In this document: in pieces, positions 30,588 to 41,333 of the stretch
Numbering within the stretch: position 1 is the stretch's first letter
How the letters are laid out: every line of letters begins with the position of its first letter
Source of the DNA: Pseudomonadota bacterium
GTDB taxonomy: Bacteria; Pseudomonadota; Gammaproteobacteria; Burkholderiales; Gallionellaceae
Reading direction: 5' to 3'
Length of the DNA stretch: 64,000 nucleotides
Assembly: GCA_026399735.1 (NCBI GenBank)
Contig: JAPLQK010000092.1
Coordinates: 1-64,000, forward strand
Translations under genes and position numbers: made by a program
The notes under the pieces: model-generated
The model's input: the letters and a program-made list of their open reading frames with translations, nothing else
Database searches by the model: none
What the model was told of the DNA's origin: nothing

Positions 30588-31679
30588 ATGCCCTCTTTTT
30601 CTTCAGCACTCATTGTCTGGCAACGCGATCATGGTCGTCATGGTTTGCCGTGGCAATCTGCCGGGCCTTACCCTGTGTGGCTGTCAGAAATTATGCTGCA
30701 GCAGACTCAGGTTGCCACGGTCATTCCCTATTACCAGCGCTTTATCGCGTCCTTTCCGACGATTGCAGCGTTGGCCTCTGCCAGTGAGGAACAGGTGCTG
30801 GCACACTGGAGCGGGCTGGGATATTACGCACGGGGTCGCAATCTGCATCGCGCAGCTCAGATTGTCGTAGATCGTCACGGTGGCGAATTTCCGTGTCAGT
30901 ATGAACAGTTACTCGCTTTGCCAGGTATCGGGCGATCAACGGCTGCGGCCATCTGCGCACAAGCTTATCATCAGCCTTATGCAATATTGGATGGAAACGT
31001 CAAGCGTGTGCTGGCGCGCTATTGCGGCATCAACGGATCGCCGGCGATTAAGTCGGTAGAAGATTTACTCTGGCGGCAGGCCGAAGCGCTGTTGCCGCAG
31101 CATGATATCGCTGTCTATACGCAAGCGCTGATGGATATGGGCGCAACCTTGTGTACCCGCAGTAAACCGCTGTGCGGTTCGTGCCCGGTACAGGGTGATT
31201 GCGCAGCCTTTCAGACCGGGCGCGTGGCTGAGCTGCCAAGTCCGCGACAGCGTCGCGCCGTGCCGGAAAGACAAGCTACTTTGTTGTTGGTGATGCACGG
31301 GCGCGACATTCTGCTGGAAAAGCGCGGCCCTGCCGGTATCTGGGGCGGGCTCTGGTGTTTGCCACAATTCGACGATGAAGCTGCTGCGCTGGTTTGGTGT
31401 GCGCAACAAGGTATGGCTACAGATAAAGTAATTCGTCATCCCCGCGCAGGCGGGGACCCAGCTATTTCAATAAAACCGTGCGAAGCACCCATTCCGTTTA
31501 CTCACACCTTTACCCATTTCAAATTGCACATTGCACCGATGCTGTTGAATCTTGCAGATAAACCGCTGCAAGTGCAGCAGACGGGGCATGCGTGGATGGA
31601 TGTGAGTGACGCTTTGTCTGCCGCGATTCCGACACCGGTAAGAAAGCTTTTGGCAGGGATATTGCCCGGTGGGCAATAA
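30588..31679 (+). CDS. mutY: A/G-specific adenine glycosylase MutY
   Basis: WLSEIMLQQTQVATVIPYYQRF, LPGIGRSTAAAI, Fe-S cluster CTRSKPLCGSCPVQGDC, C-terminal Nudix-like domain. Confidence 0.95.
   Translation: MPSFSSALIVWQRDHGRHGLPWQSAGPYPVWLSEIMLQQTQVATVIPYYQRFIASFPTIAALASASEEQVLAHWSGLGYYARGRNLHRAAQIVVDRHGGEFPCQYEQLLALPGIGRSTAAAICAQAYHQPYAILDGNVKRVLARYCGINGSPAIKSVEDLLWRQAEALLPQHDIAVYTQALMDMGATLCTRSKPLCGSCPVQGDCAAFQTGRVAELPSPRQRRAVPERQATLLLVMHGRDILLEKRGPAGIWGGLWCLPQFDDEAAALVWCAQQGMATDKVIRHPRAGGDPAISIKPCEAPIPFTHTFTHFKLHIAPMLLNLADKPLQVQQTGHAWMDVSDALSAAIPTPVRKLLAGILPGGQ
31432..31462. repeat. REP-like GC palindrome inside mutY (encodes RHPRAGGDPA)
   Basis: gtcaTCCCCGC-gcag-GCGGGGAccca. Confidence 0.85.
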
Positions 31680-31702
31680 CTCGCACAGTTGCTTATGTAA
31701 TG

Positions 31703-33673
31703 TTAAAACGTGCCTTGGTGTAGCCGGGTCTCGGCAAGCACGAGTGCTTCCGGCAGGCCCAGCAGTACCAGTACATCCCCTGCTTGCAGGATCATTTCTT
31801 CGGAAGGTTGCGCGCCGTGTACATTGTAGCGTCGCAACGCTTTCACTTCGATATTCAGCGTGTCAAGTTCCGCCTCGCGCAAGCGTTTTCCGGTCGCGAC
31901 CGAGTCCGTTTTAAGCAATACGTTCAAAAAACGCGGTTGCAGTTCATCTTCGATGTCGTCGTTTTGACTTGTGCGAAGATAACCGTTAAACATCGCATAG
32001 CGGCGCGCGCGATTTTCCTGGACGTGACGCACGACCCGGTTGAGCGGCACGCCAGCCAGCAGCAAGGCCTGGGATGCCAGCATCACGCTGCCTTCCAGTA
32101 CTTCGGCGACCACTTCGGCTGCGCCGGCATTTTTCAACATGTCCACATTGGTATCGTCGTTGGCGCGCACCACGACAGGCAAGTCCGGGCGCAATTCCTT
32201 TACGTGGCGCAGGATGGCCAATGCTGAATGCTTGTCTTTGTAGGTAACCACCAGTACCTTGGCGCGCATCAAGCCGGCGGCCATCAGTACTTCGCGCTTG
32301 GCAGCATCACCATACACCACACTTTTTTTGGCGGCAGCGGCTTCGCGAACCCGGCGCGAATCGAGATCGAGCGCGATGAAGCGCAGTTTTTCCTCATCAA
32401 GGATGCTTGCCAGCTTCTGTCCGCTACGCCCGTAGCCGCACAGGATGATATGGCCGGTGCTCGACATGGTCTTGATGGCGATCTGGTGCATCTGCAAGGC
32501 GCGGTTAGTCCATTCGTCAGCTGAAAGGCGGCGCGTAATGGACTCGCTGTATTGAATCAGGAAGGGCGCAGTCAGCATGGACAACAGCATGGTGGCAAGC
32601 GTGATTTGCATCATCGCACCCTGCAGCAGATGCGCTTCATCGGCCAGCGTCAGCAGCACAAAGCCGAATTCGCCCGCCTGTGCCAGGCCGATGCCGCTGC
32701 GCAGGGCAACGTCCCAGCTCCCTTCGAAAGCGCGTGCCAGCAGGGCTGTCATGAGCGCCTTGAGCAGGATCAGTGCGGTCAGTGCCAGCAGTATCCAGCC
32801 CAGATTGGCAAAGACGCTAAAGAGGTTGAGCATCATGCCGATGGTGACGAAGAACAGTCCCAGCAACACGTCACGAAAAGGCTTGATATCTTCTTCCACC
32901 TGGTAGCGGTATTCAGTTTCGGAAATCAGCATGCCGGCTACAAAGGCACCCAGTGCCATCGAAAGTCCTGCAGACTCGGTTAAATAGGCCAGGCCCAGCG
33001 TGATGAACAGCACGTTCAGGGTAAACAGTTCGGAAGATTTCTGGCTCGCCACGATGTGAAACCAGCGGCGCATGATGTGCTGGCCGAATACCAGCAAAAC
33101 CAGTAACACGAGCGCTGCCTTGAACATCGCGAAGCCTAATGTGGCGGGAAGATGATCGGATTGTGATGCCAGCGCCGGAATGATGATCAGCAAGGGCACG
33201 ACGGCCAGATCCTGAAACAGCAATACGCCCATCATCTGCTGGCCAAATGGCAGATTGAGTTCTGCACGTTCAACCAGCATTTTGCTGACAATCGCGGTGG
33301 ATGACATGGCCAGTATGCCGCCCAGTGCCAGACCCGCGCGCCAATCCATATTGAAAGCCCACGCGATACCCATGACCAGCAATATGGTGGTCAGCACTTG
33401 CGCTCCCCCTAAGCCAAACACCGTGCGTTGCATTGCCTTCAGGCGGGTCAGGCTGAATTCAAGGCCGATGCTGAACATCAGAAAGACCACGCCGAATTCG
33501 GCAAGATGGCGCGTGCTGGGTGCATCGGGGATCCATCCAAAGGCATGCGGGCCGATCAGAATTCCGACGGCGAGATAACCCAGCATCACCGGCAAACGCA
33601 GGATGCGACAGACCACGACCACCAGAACGGCGGTAGCGAGCAGAATGAGTACGAGTGACAGCGAATTATCCAT
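31703..33673 (-). CDS. Kef-type monovalent cation:proton antiporter with TrkA-N and TrkA-C domains
   Basis: CPA2 helices, HIILCGYGRSGQKLASILDEE NAD-binding, C-terminal TrkA-C. Confidence 0.93.
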   Translation of the reverse strand: MDNSLSLVLILLATAVLVVVVCRILRLPVMLGYLAVGILIGPHAFGWIPDAPSTRHLAEFGVVFLMFSIGLEFSLTRLKAMQRTVFGLGGAQVLTTILLVMGIAWAFNMDWRAGLALGGILAMSSTAIVSKMLVERAELNLPFGQQMMGVLLFQDLAVVPLLIIIPALASQSDHLPATLGFAMFKAALVLLVLLVFGQHIMRRWFHIVASQKSSELFTLNVLFITLGLAYLTESAGLSMALGAFVAGMLISETEYRYQVEEDIKPFRDVLLGLFFVTIGMMLNLFSVFANLGWILLALTALILLKALMTALLARAFEGSWDVALRSGIGLAQAGEFGFVLLTLADEAHLLQGAMMQITLATMLLSMLTAPFLIQYSESITRRLSADEWTNRALQMHQIAIKTMSSTGHIILCGYGRSGQKLASILDEEKLRFIALDLDSRRVREAAAAKKSVVYGDAAKREVLMAAGLMRAKVLVVTYKDKHSALAILRHVKELRPDLPVVVRANDDTNVDMLKNAGAAEVVAEVLEGSVMLASQALLLAGVPLNRVVRHVQENRARRYAMFNGYLRTSQNDDIEDELQPRFLNVLLKTDSVATGKRLREAELDTLNIEVKALRRYNVHGAQPSEEMILQAGDVLVLLGLPEALVLAETRLHQGTF

Positions 33674-33720
33674 CTTGTCGGGTGCATGAAATTAGCGTTC
33701 AGATAATGCCGTACTCTTGA

Positions 33721-33768
33721 GCAATCCGCAATCCGCAATCCGCAATCACCTTTCACCTTTCACCTTTC
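33721..33768. repeat. Two adjoining 7-nt tandem repeats
   Basis: GCAATCC x3 + GCAATC, then ACCTTTC x3. Confidence 0.9.
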
Positions 33769-33791
33769 GCGTACCTTGCTATAATGCAGAC

Positions 33792-34778
33792 ATGAATAAA
33801 TTTCTTTCTGATGCGCCGCGCGCGCTTGAACTGGGTCGCGAGGTTCTCTCTATTGAAGCTGCTGCTGTGCAAGCGTTAAGCCTGCGACTTGATGACCATT
33901 TTTTACAGGCGCTGGATGTCATTTTGCGCTGTGAAGGACGCGTGATTGTCAGTGGCATGGGAAAGTCCGGGCATATTGCACGCAAAATTGCGGCGACCAT
34001 GTCCAGCACGGGTACGCCGGCCTATTTTGTGCATCCGGGTGAAGCCAGTCATGGCGACCTTGGTATGGTCGCCAGTCAGGATGTGTTTATCGCGCTGTCC
34101 TATTCCGGTGAAAGCCAGGAATTGATGACCATCGTGCCTATCCTGAAGCGGCAGGGCGCGAAACTGATCAGCATGACGGGCAATCCTGCATCCAGCCTGG
34201 CAAAGGTGGCAGATGTGCACCTGAATGCGTCGGTGGATAAGGAAGCGTGCCCGATGGGCCTCGCGCCGACGGCCAGTACTACGGCATCTTTAGCGCTGGG
34301 CGACGCGCTGGCAGTCGCGCTGCTCGATGCCAAGGGTTTTAATGCGGAAAATTTTGCAAGGTCTCACCCCGGTGGCAGCCTCGGCCGGCGATTGCTGACG
34401 CTGGTCAGCGATGTGATGCGCATCGATACACGCATGCCGATGGTGCTGGACGATGTGATGTTGAGCGATGCACTGATGGAAATGTCCCGTAAAGGGGTGG
34501 GCATGACCGCGATTGTGGATGCGCAGGAAATCGTGCTGGGTATCTTCACTGACGGTGATTTGCGACGCACGCTGCAAAAGAAACTGGATTTTAGCAGCAC
34601 GCCTGTGAAGGAGGTGATGTCGGTCAATCCGCGCTGCATCAGTCCGGGCAGTCTGGCGGCAGAGGCGGTGCAGCTGATGGAGCAATACAATATCAATCAG
34701 ATGCTGGTGGTGGATGAAAATCACAAATTGGTCGGCGCGTTGAATATGCATGACTTGCTGCATGCAAAAGTTATTTAA
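33792..34778 (+). CDS. kdsD: arabinose-5-phosphate isomerase (KpsF/GutQ family)
   Basis: GMGKSGHIARKIAATMSSTGTPAYFVHPGEASHGDLG SIS domain; two CBS domains. Confidence 0.95.
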   Translation: MNKFLSDAPRALELGREVLSIEAAAVQALSLRLDDHFLQALDVILRCEGRVIVSGMGKSGHIARKIAATMSSTGTPAYFVHPGEASHGDLGMVASQDVFIALSYSGESQELMTIVPILKRQGAKLISMTGNPASSLAKVADVHLNASVDKEACPMGLAPTASTTASLALGDALAVALLDAKGFNAENFARSHPGGSLGRRLLTLVSDVMRIDTRMPMVLDDVMLSDALMEMSRKGVGMTAIVDAQEIVLGIFTDGDLRRTLQKKLDFSSTPVKEVMSVNPRCISPGSLAAEAVQLMEQYNINQMLVVDENHKLVGALNMHDLLHAKVI

Positions 34779-34829
34779 GCCTGAGCTCCCACTTAACTAC
34801 TCACCACTTACGATGAACTGGAGATATTC

Positions 34830-35348
34830 ATGTTTTTAAACCGAGCAAAACTGATACGCCTGGTCGCTTTTGATGTGGATGGTGTGATGACGGATGGCGG
34901 TTTGTACCTGTCCGATTCCGGCGAGGAATTCAAACGCTTCAATTCACTGGACGGGCATGGTATCAAGATGTTGCGTGCCAGCGGTGTCGAGGTCGCGATT
35001 ATTACCGGCCGGACTTCGCGTTGCGTCGAGATGCGCGCGCAGAATCTGGGTATTGCGCACATCTATCAGGGTGTGGAGCATAAACTCGATGCCATGGTTG
35101 ATTTGCTGGGTAAGCTGGACTTGTCGCGTGACGCCGCAGCGTACATGGGAGACGATGTGGTTGATTTGTGTGTGATGCGACATGTGGGGCTGGCGATTGC
35201 TGTGCCCGAGTCGCCGCAACTGGTGCGCGAACACTCGCATTATGTGACCCGCCGTAGTGGCGGACATGGTGCGGTGCGTGAGGCTTGCGAGCTGATCATG
35301 TCTGCGCATGGCACACTGGATGCTCAGTTGTCACCCTATTTGAAATGA
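34830..35348 (+). CDS. kdsC: 3-deoxy-D-manno-octulosonate 8-phosphate phosphatase
   Basis: HAD FDVDGVMTDGGLYLSDSGEEFKRFNSLDGHGIKML. Confidence 0.95.
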   Translation: MFLNRAKLIRLVAFDVDGVMTDGGLYLSDSGEEFKRFNSLDGHGIKMLRASGVEVAIITGRTSRCVEMRAQNLGIAHIYQGVEHKLDAMVDLLGKLDLSRDAAAYMGDDVVDLCVMRHVGLAIAVPESPQLVREHSHYVTRRSGGHGAVREACELIMSAHGTLDAQLSPYLK

Positions 35349-35920
35349 CAATCGTTTCCCGGTCACGCTATTGGCTGCCGTTGATTCCCTTATTGGCCCT
35401 GCTGGCTTTTGTTTACTGGCTGGACCGCCAGGTGCAGCAGGAAATCGCTGTGGCAGCCAATACTCAGCGTCACGACCCGGATGGAATTATGGATAATTTT
35501 CATGCCACCAAAATGGATTTGCAGGGCGTGCCGCGTTTTCTGCTGAACGCCAAACAGTTAAGGCATTATCCTGATCATGACACCACCGAACTTGAATTGC
35601 CGCGCATGACGATGTTGACACAGGATCGCCCGCCCGTTCACATGAATGGATTGCGCGGTAATGTTTCCAGCCGTGGCGATGAAGTGATTTTTCACGATAA
35701 TGTGAGTGTGGTGCGTGAAGCCGTCGGCGATCAGTCGGCAATGACCTTGAGTACCGAGTATTTGCGCGTTTTGCCGAATCAGGATTGGGCGGATACTGAT
35801 AAAGCCGTTACGATTGTCGATGCACATAACACGGTACATGCGATTGGTCTGGAAATGGATAATAAGACCCGCATTCTGAAGCTGCTCTCTCAAGTCAGAA
35901 GTGAACACCATGCAAAATAA
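35345..35920 (+). CDS. lptC: LPS export ABC transporter periplasmic protein LptC
   Basis: N-terminal TM, LptC-like domain; position between kdsC and lptA. Confidence 0.88.
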   Translation: MTIVSRSRYWLPLIPLLALLAFVYWLDRQVQQEIAVAANTQRHDPDGIMDNFHATKMDLQGVPRFLLNAKQLRHYPDHDTTELELPRMTMLTQDRPPVHMNGLRGNVSSRGDEVIFHDNVSVVREAVGDQSAMTLSTEYLRVLPNQDWADTDKAVTIVDAHNTVHAIGLEMDNKTRILKLLSQVRSEHHAK

Positions 35921-36509
35921 ACTGTTGATTCTTCTGATGTTATTCTCGACCGTTTGCTATGCTGAAAAGGCCGATCACGATAAGCCTATTGATATCGATG
36001 CGGACCAGGCGCAAGTCGATGATGCGAAACAGATCAGCACTTTTACCGGAAAAGTCGTGTTGATTCAGGGCACGATGGTGATACGCGGAGACAAGCTCAT
36101 CGTGACGCAGGATAAATCAGGTTTCAAGCACGGAACCGCTTTCGGACACACCGCCAGCTTCAGGCAGAAGCGCGAAGGACTGGATGAGTATGTTGAAGGT
36201 TACGGTGACCGCATCGAATACGATACCCGCGCAGATACGGTAGATTTTTACGTACAGGCGCGGGTCAAACGCTCACAGGATGAAGTGCGTGGTGAGCACG
36301 TTACCTATAATTCGAAAACCGAAATTTTCCAGGCGGATAGCAAGGATGCAGCGGCAGGCGACGGTGCGCCAAAACGCGTACACGCGGTGCTGTACCCTAA
36401 GCCTAAAACAGGCGATGGGGCTGGCGGCAAGCCGCCTTCACCGAATGACGCCAACGGTAAACCGGTTCCTGTGACGACAGGCAGCAAGCCTGCAGCGGAG
36501 AGCAAATGA
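35901..36509 (+). CDS. lptA: LPS transport periplasmic protein LptA (start 35901 or 35910)
   Basis: Signal peptide, [42 protein letters not shown]. Confidence 0.92.
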   Translation: MNTMQNKLLILLMLFSTVCYAEKADHDKPIDIDADQAQVDDAKQISTFTGKVVLIQGTMVIRGDKLIVTQDKSGFKHGTAFGHTASFRQKREGLDEYVEGYGDRIEYDTRADTVDFYVQARVKRSQDEVRGEHVTYNSKTEIFQADSKDAAAGDGAPKRVHAVLYPKPKTGDGAGGKPPSPNDANGKPVPVTTGSKPAAESK

Positions 36510-37228
36510 GCGAATTACGCGCCATTGGCCTGAAAAAGCAATACGGCTTGCGTACCGTGGTGCATGACACTTCATTGTCGGTAAAAAGTGGCGAAGTGGT
36601 TGGCCTGCTGGGTCCGAACGGTGCGGGAAAGACGACTTCATTTTATATGATTGTTGGTCTTATTTCTGCGGATGGCGGAAAGATAACAATTGATAATCAA
36701 GACGTTACAAGAATGCCCATCCATCGGCGCGCACGCTTGGGTCTGGGTTATCTGCCGCAGGAGGCGTCTATTTTCAGGCGCATGACCGTGGCGCAAAACA
36801 TTCAGGCGGTGCTTGAGTTGCAGGATTTATCTGATGAGGATATCGGGCGCAGACTGGAAGAGTTGCTTGAGGATTTGCACATTCAGGCGATACGGGATAA
36901 TCCGGCGGTGAGCTTGTCAGGTGGTGAGCGCCGCCGGGTAGAAATCGCACGCGCCTTGGCAACCGATCCTCGTTTCATTTTACTTGATGAGCCTTTTGCA
37001 GGGGTCGATCCGATTGCGGTACTGGACATTCAAAAGATTATCTGTTTTCTCAAGGAACGCAATATCGGTGTGCTGATTACCGATCATAATGTGCGCGAAA
37101 CCTTGGGTATCTGTGATCGCGCTTACATCATTAATGCTGGTGCTGTGATGGCTGAAGGCAAACCGGACGAAATCATCTACAATGAAGGCGTGAGGAAAGT
37201 TTATCTGGGTGAAAACTTCAAACTTTGA
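36506..37228 (+). CDS. lptB: LPS export ABC transporter ATP-binding protein LptB
   Basis: [35 protein letters not shown]. Confidence 0.95.
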   Translation: MSELRAIGLKKQYGLRTVVHDTSLSVKSGEVVGLLGPNGAGKTTSFYMIVGLISADGGKITIDNQDVTRMPIHRRARLGLGYLPQEASIFRRMTVAQNIQAVLELQDLSDEDIGRRLEELLEDLHIQAIRDNPAVSLSGGERRRVEIARALATDPRFILLDEPFAGVDPIAVLDIQKIICFLKERNIGVLITDHNVRETLGICDRAYIINAGAVMAEGKPDEIIYNEGVRKVYLGENFKL

Positions 37229-37270
37229 AGTTGACCCCGATGAAAGATCACCGGTACAAGTAATCAAGCA

Positions 37271-38701
37271 ATGAAAGCCTCTCTACAACTTCGTATGTCT
37301 TTGCAACTGACGCTCACGCCTCAGTTGCAACAATCCATTCGATTGCTTCAACTTTCAACTCAGGACATGCAGCAGGAAATTGCGCGCATGCTTGACGAAA
37401 ATCCCATGCTGGAGCTGACGGAGGACGCCGCATATTTTTCAGGTGAGCCCCAGAGCGGTACCAGTGAAAGCAAGACTGAAAATATCATAGAAAATCAACG
37501 CAGTGATGATGATCACCGCAGTGATGCTGACAGCAATGCAGCCGAGCCTTTTGAATGGAATTCAGAAACGCGCGGTTCTGATGATGAAAGCGAGGCTTAT
37601 CCTGAACAGGCGGCACTGCAAGCCAGTATGCGTGAGTACCTGCACAGCCAGTTATCGCTTAGCCAGGTGGACAGCCGGGACAAGCTGGTGATTGGCATGT
37701 TGATCGACGCGCTGGATGAAAATGGCTACATGACACAGGACCTGGCCGAGTTGGCCGAGCTTTTGCCCTCTGAACTTGCCATTACACTCGATGATCTGGA
37801 AACGGCGCTGGTGCAATTGCAATATCTCGATCAGCCAGGCCTTGGTGCCCGAAATTTGAGCGAGTGTCTTGCGCTGCAACTCAAGGCCCTGCCGGAAGAT
37901 ACGCCGCAGCGCAATCTGGCTATTGTTCTGGTCAGGGATCATGTCGATCTGGTGGCCGCACACGATTTCGCCAGAATCAAAAAATTGCTGCGTTGCTCGG
38001 ATGACAGTCTGAGAGTTGCACAGAATCTGATTGTCAGTCTGAATCCCAAGCCGGGTTGCGAGTTTGACCGGAGTGTTGCAGACTATGTCGTGCCCGATGT
38101 GATCGTCGAGAAACACAAGGGGAAGTGGCGCGCCAGGCTTAATTCGGATGCGATGCCAAAACTGCGCGTAAATCAGATGTATGCGAACATTTTGCAACAA
38201 CGCGATGACAAAACGGGTGCGCCATTGGTTGCTCAGTTGCAGGAGGCCAGTTGGCTGATTAAAAGCCTGAGGCAGCGCTTTGAGACCATCTTGCGTGTCG
38301 CACAGGCTATCGTTGAGCGTCAGGGCGCTTTTCTTGAGCATGGTGAAATCGCCATGCGTCCGCTGGTGCTGCGCGAAATAGCCGATGAACTGGAAATGCA
38401 CGAATCAACTGTTTCACGCAGCACCACGCAAAAGTTTATGCGTACGCCGCGCGGAATTTACGAATTTAAATATTTCTTTGGCAGCGGCCTGCTGACTGAA
38501 AGTGGGGGCGTTTGTTCTTCTGCCGCAATACGCGAACTGATTAAACAATTAGTCGGCGGTGAAGATCCGTGCAAACCACTTACGGATGGACGCATGTCAG
38601 AAATCTTGGCGCAACAGGGCATTGTAGTGGCCCGACGCACCATAGCAAAGTATCGGGAAGCGTTACATATCCTCCCGGTGAATCTCCGTAAATCACTTTA
38701 A
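37271..38701 (+). CDS. rpoN: RNA polymerase sigma-54 factor
   Basis: LTPQLQQSIRLLQLS; C-terminal RpoN box ARRTIAKYREALHI. Confidence 0.96.
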   Translation: MKASLQLRMSLQLTLTPQLQQSIRLLQLSTQDMQQEIARMLDENPMLELTEDAAYFSGEPQSGTSESKTENIIENQRSDDDHRSDADSNAAEPFEWNSETRGSDDESEAYPEQAALQASMREYLHSQLSLSQVDSRDKLVIGMLIDALDENGYMTQDLAELAELLPSELAITLDDLETALVQLQYLDQPGLGARNLSECLALQLKALPEDTPQRNLAIVLVRDHVDLVAAHDFARIKKLLRCSDDSLRVAQNLIVSLNPKPGCEFDRSVADYVVPDVIVEKHKGKWRARLNSDAMPKLRVNQMYANILQQRDDKTGAPLVAQLQEASWLIKSLRQRFETILRVAQAIVERQGAFLEHGEIAMRPLVLREIADELEMHESTVSRSTTQKFMRTPRGIYEFKYFFGSGLLTESGGVCSSAAIRELIKQLVGGEDPCKPLTDGRMSEILAQQGIVVARRTIAKYREALHILPVNLRKSL

Positions 38702-38716
38702 TACAAGGAGCACAAA

Positions 38717-39043
38717 ATGAACCTCCATATAACCGGACGCCACCTGGAAATCACACCAGCTATTCACGAATATGCGACTGAAAAGTTTAATAAGATCAAG
38801 CGTCATTTTGACAATGTCATGGACGTGAATATCATTCTTTCGGTCGAGAAGCTGAAACAAAAGGCTGAGGCCACGATACATATGAGCGGTAAAGATCTGT
38901 TTGCGGAATGCGAGGATGAAAACCTGTATGCTGCAATTGATGCATTGGTGGACACTATGGATCGTCAGGTGAAGAAGCACAAAGAAAAATTGGCTGACAG
39001 GCGTCATGATGAAACCGGTAGCCAGGTTGCTGTAGAAGAATAA
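38717..39043 (+). CDS. hpf: ribosome hibernation promoting factor
   Basis: MNLHITGRHLEITPAIHEYATEKFNKIKRHFDNV. Confidence 0.94.
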   Translation: MNLHITGRHLEITPAIHEYATEKFNKIKRHFDNVMDVNIILSVEKLKQKAEATIHMSGKDLFAECEDENLYAAIDALVDTMDRQVKKHKEKLADRRHDETGSQVAVEE

Positions 39044-39051
39044 AACACCAC

Positions 39052-39075
39052 GGGCGGCAGCGATGCCGCCCTTTG
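39052..39075 (+). terminator. Terminator-like hairpin after hpf
   Basis: GGGCGGC-agcgat-GCCGCCC-ttt. Confidence 0.65.
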
Positions 39076-39092
39076 CTTAAGGCATTATTACG

Positions 39093-39554
39093 ATGAATTT
39101 AATCAGCAAAATTCTCTCCCCCGACAATATTCTGTTAGATACTGAATCCACCAGTAAAAAACGTGTATTTGAACGTGTGGGTTTACTGTTTGAAAACCAG
39201 ATGCAGATTGCGCGCAGCCAGGTTTTTGACAGTTTGTTTGCACGTGAGAAGTTAGGCTCAACCGGGCTGGGGCAGGGTGTGGCGATTCCGCACGGACGTA
39301 TCCCTAAATTGCGTGAAGCGACTGCCGCCTTTGTTCGAACAGCGCATCCGATTCCGTTTGATGCGCCGGATGGGCAGCCTGTCACACTGATTTTTGTGTT
39401 GCTGGTGCCTGAGCTGGCCACCGATTTGCATTTGCAGCTACTCGGGGAACTGGCGCAGATGTTCAGTGATGCAGATTTCCGTAAAAAACTGTTGGCTTGT
39501 GAAGAAGCGGCAGGCATATACCAACTGTTTTGTGACTGGAACAGTGCGGCATGA
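39093..39554 (+). CDS. ptsN: PTS IIA-like nitrogen regulatory protein PtsN
   Basis: TGLGQGVAIPHGRI phosphorylation site. Confidence 0.94.
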   Translation: MNLISKILSPDNILLDTESTSKKRVFERVGLLFENQMQIARSQVFDSLFAREKLGSTGLGQGVAIPHGRIPKLREATAAFVRTAHPIPFDAPDGQPVTLIFVLLVPELATDLHLQLLGELAQMFSDADFRKKLLACEEAAGIYQLFCDWNSAA

Positions 39555-40489
39555 GTCAGGTGAATATCCGGCAATTGTTTGAAGATAAACAGGTGCGCCT
39601 GGAACTCACACGTGTGGCCGGCAATGATGGCGTTGACCGGATTATAGACAGCGAAGCCGTTGAAGCTTCGAACCGGGAGATGGTCGGTCACCTCAGCCTG
39701 ACACATCCGAGTTGGGTGCAAGTACTGAGCGAGACCGAACTCGATTATCTTCGTAACCTGAGTCTCGATGAACGCAACAACGCGTTTGAGCAAATTGAAC
39801 AAAATGGCACAACCTGTCTGATCGTGGCAGGTTGCGCTGATATTCCACCGGAACTGATCGGTTTCGCCAATCGTTCCAGTATTCCGCTATTCGCCTCTGC
39901 CAAGCCGAGTGTGCATCTGATGTGGCTGATTCGCCACTATCTTGCCAAGGAACTGGCTGAAGCCACAACGCGCCATGGCGTTTTTCTGGATGTGCTGGGG
40001 GTCGGTGTGATGATCACCGGAGAGAGTGCCGTCGGCAAGAGTGAATTGGGTCTTGAGCTGATCACGCGCGGCAGCGGATTGGTCGCGGATGATGTCGTCG
40101 AGTTGCATCGCATCGCGCCTGATACGCTGGAAGGCAGATGTCCGGAATTGTTACGCGATTTTCTTGAGGTGCGCGGTTTGGGTATGTTGAACATACGCAC
40201 CATGTTCGGTGAAACCGCAGTGCGGCGCAAGAAGAGCCTGAAACTCATCGTGCATCTGCATCGGACGCAAGAGGGCGAACTTTCGCAAATGGACCGGCTG
40301 CCGCTGGTGGCGACCCACCAGGAGATTCTCGGTGTGAAAATCAATACGGTAAATATCCCGGTGGTGGCAGGACGCAATCTGGCGGTCTTGGTGGAAGCGG
40401 CAGCGCGTAACTTTGTACTGCAACAACGCGGCATCAATACCATGCAGGAATTTATCAGCCGTCACGATCAGATGCTGCTGGAAGATTAA
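39551..40489 (+). CDS. hprK: HPr kinase/phosphorylase
   Basis: [50 protein letters not shown]. Confidence 0.96.
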   Translation: MSQVNIRQLFEDKQVRLELTRVAGNDGVDRIIDSEAVEASNREMVGHLSLTHPSWVQVLSETELDYLRNLSLDERNNAFEQIEQNGTTCLIVAGCADIPPELIGFANRSSIPLFASAKPSVHLMWLIRHYLAKELAEATTRHGVFLDVLGVGVMITGESAVGKSELGLELITRGSGLVADDVVELHRIAPDTLEGRCPELLRDFLEVRGLGMLNIRTMFGETAVRRKKSLKLIVHLHRTQEGELSQMDRLPLVATHQEILGVKINTVNIPVVAGRNLAVLVEAAARNFVLQQRGINTMQEFISRHDQMLLED

Positions 40490-40491
40490 CG

Positions 40492-41328
40492 ATGCAACTC
40501 TTTTTATTGAGCGGTTTATCGGGAGCGGGCAAGAGCGTTGCGCTCAAAGTGCTGGAAGACAGCGGGTTTTATTGCGTAGACAATCTGCCTGCCGAAATTC
40601 TGACCGGATTGATGGATTATTTGCTGACAGCAGGCTATGACAAGATGGCGGTCAGCATCGATGTGCGCAGCGCCAACAGCGTGCAACGATTGCCGGAAAT
40701 TTTGCTGCAGCTGATGCAAAAAGATCTGGCTGTGCATGTGCTGTTTCTGGATGCCAAGACCGATACGCTGGTGAAGCGCTTTTCCGAGACGCGCCGTATG
40801 CATCCCTTGAGCAACGGGGTACGTACCTTGCCTGAATGCGTTCATTATGAACGGGAATTATTGAGCGAGATCAGCAAGATCGGGCATCACATCGATACCA
40901 GTGAACTCGGTGCCAATGCGCTCCGTGCCTGGATCAAGCAGTTCATTGCGCTTGACCGTGCTCGTTTGACGCTTCTGTTCGAGTCTTTCGGTTTCAAGCA
41001 TGGCATTCCGTTGGATGCCGATTTTGTATTTGATGTGCGCTGCCTGCCCAATCCGTATTACGACCTGCAGTTGCGCACGCTTACAGGGCAGGATGCGCCG
41101 GTGATTGAATTTCTGGAAAATGCCCCCGCAACGCGGGATATGTTTGCTGACATCAGCGGTTTTGTGGAACGCTGGCTGCCGCACTTTATCGCGGATAATC
41201 GCAGCTATTTAACGGTGGCGATAGGCTGTACCGGAGGGCAACACAGGTCGGTGTATATCAGCGAAAAATTGGCTCAGCATTTTCAATCGCAGCAACAGGT
41301 TTTGCTGCGTCATCGCGAATTGTCCTGA
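40492..41328 (+). CDS. rapZ: RNase adapter protein RapZ
   Basis: [42 protein letters not shown]. Confidence 0.96.
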   Translation: MQLFLLSGLSGAGKSVALKVLEDSGFYCVDNLPAEILTGLMDYLLTAGYDKMAVSIDVRSANSVQRLPEILLQLMQKDLAVHVLFLDAKTDTLVKRFSETRRMHPLSNGVRTLPECVHYERELLSEISKIGHHIDTSELGANALRAWIKQFIALDRARLTLLFESFGFKHGIPLDADFVFDVRCLPNPYYDLQLRTLTGQDAPVIEFLENAPATRDMFADISGFVERWLPHFIADNRSYLTVAIGCTGGQHRSVYISEKLAQHFQSQQQVLLRHRELS

Positions 41329-41333
41329 CGGAC

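Noticed and set aside
33721-33768. Possible CRISPR-like array
   Set aside because: The units are 7-nt tandem repeats with no spacers, so this is not a CRISPR array. No cas genes occur in the window.
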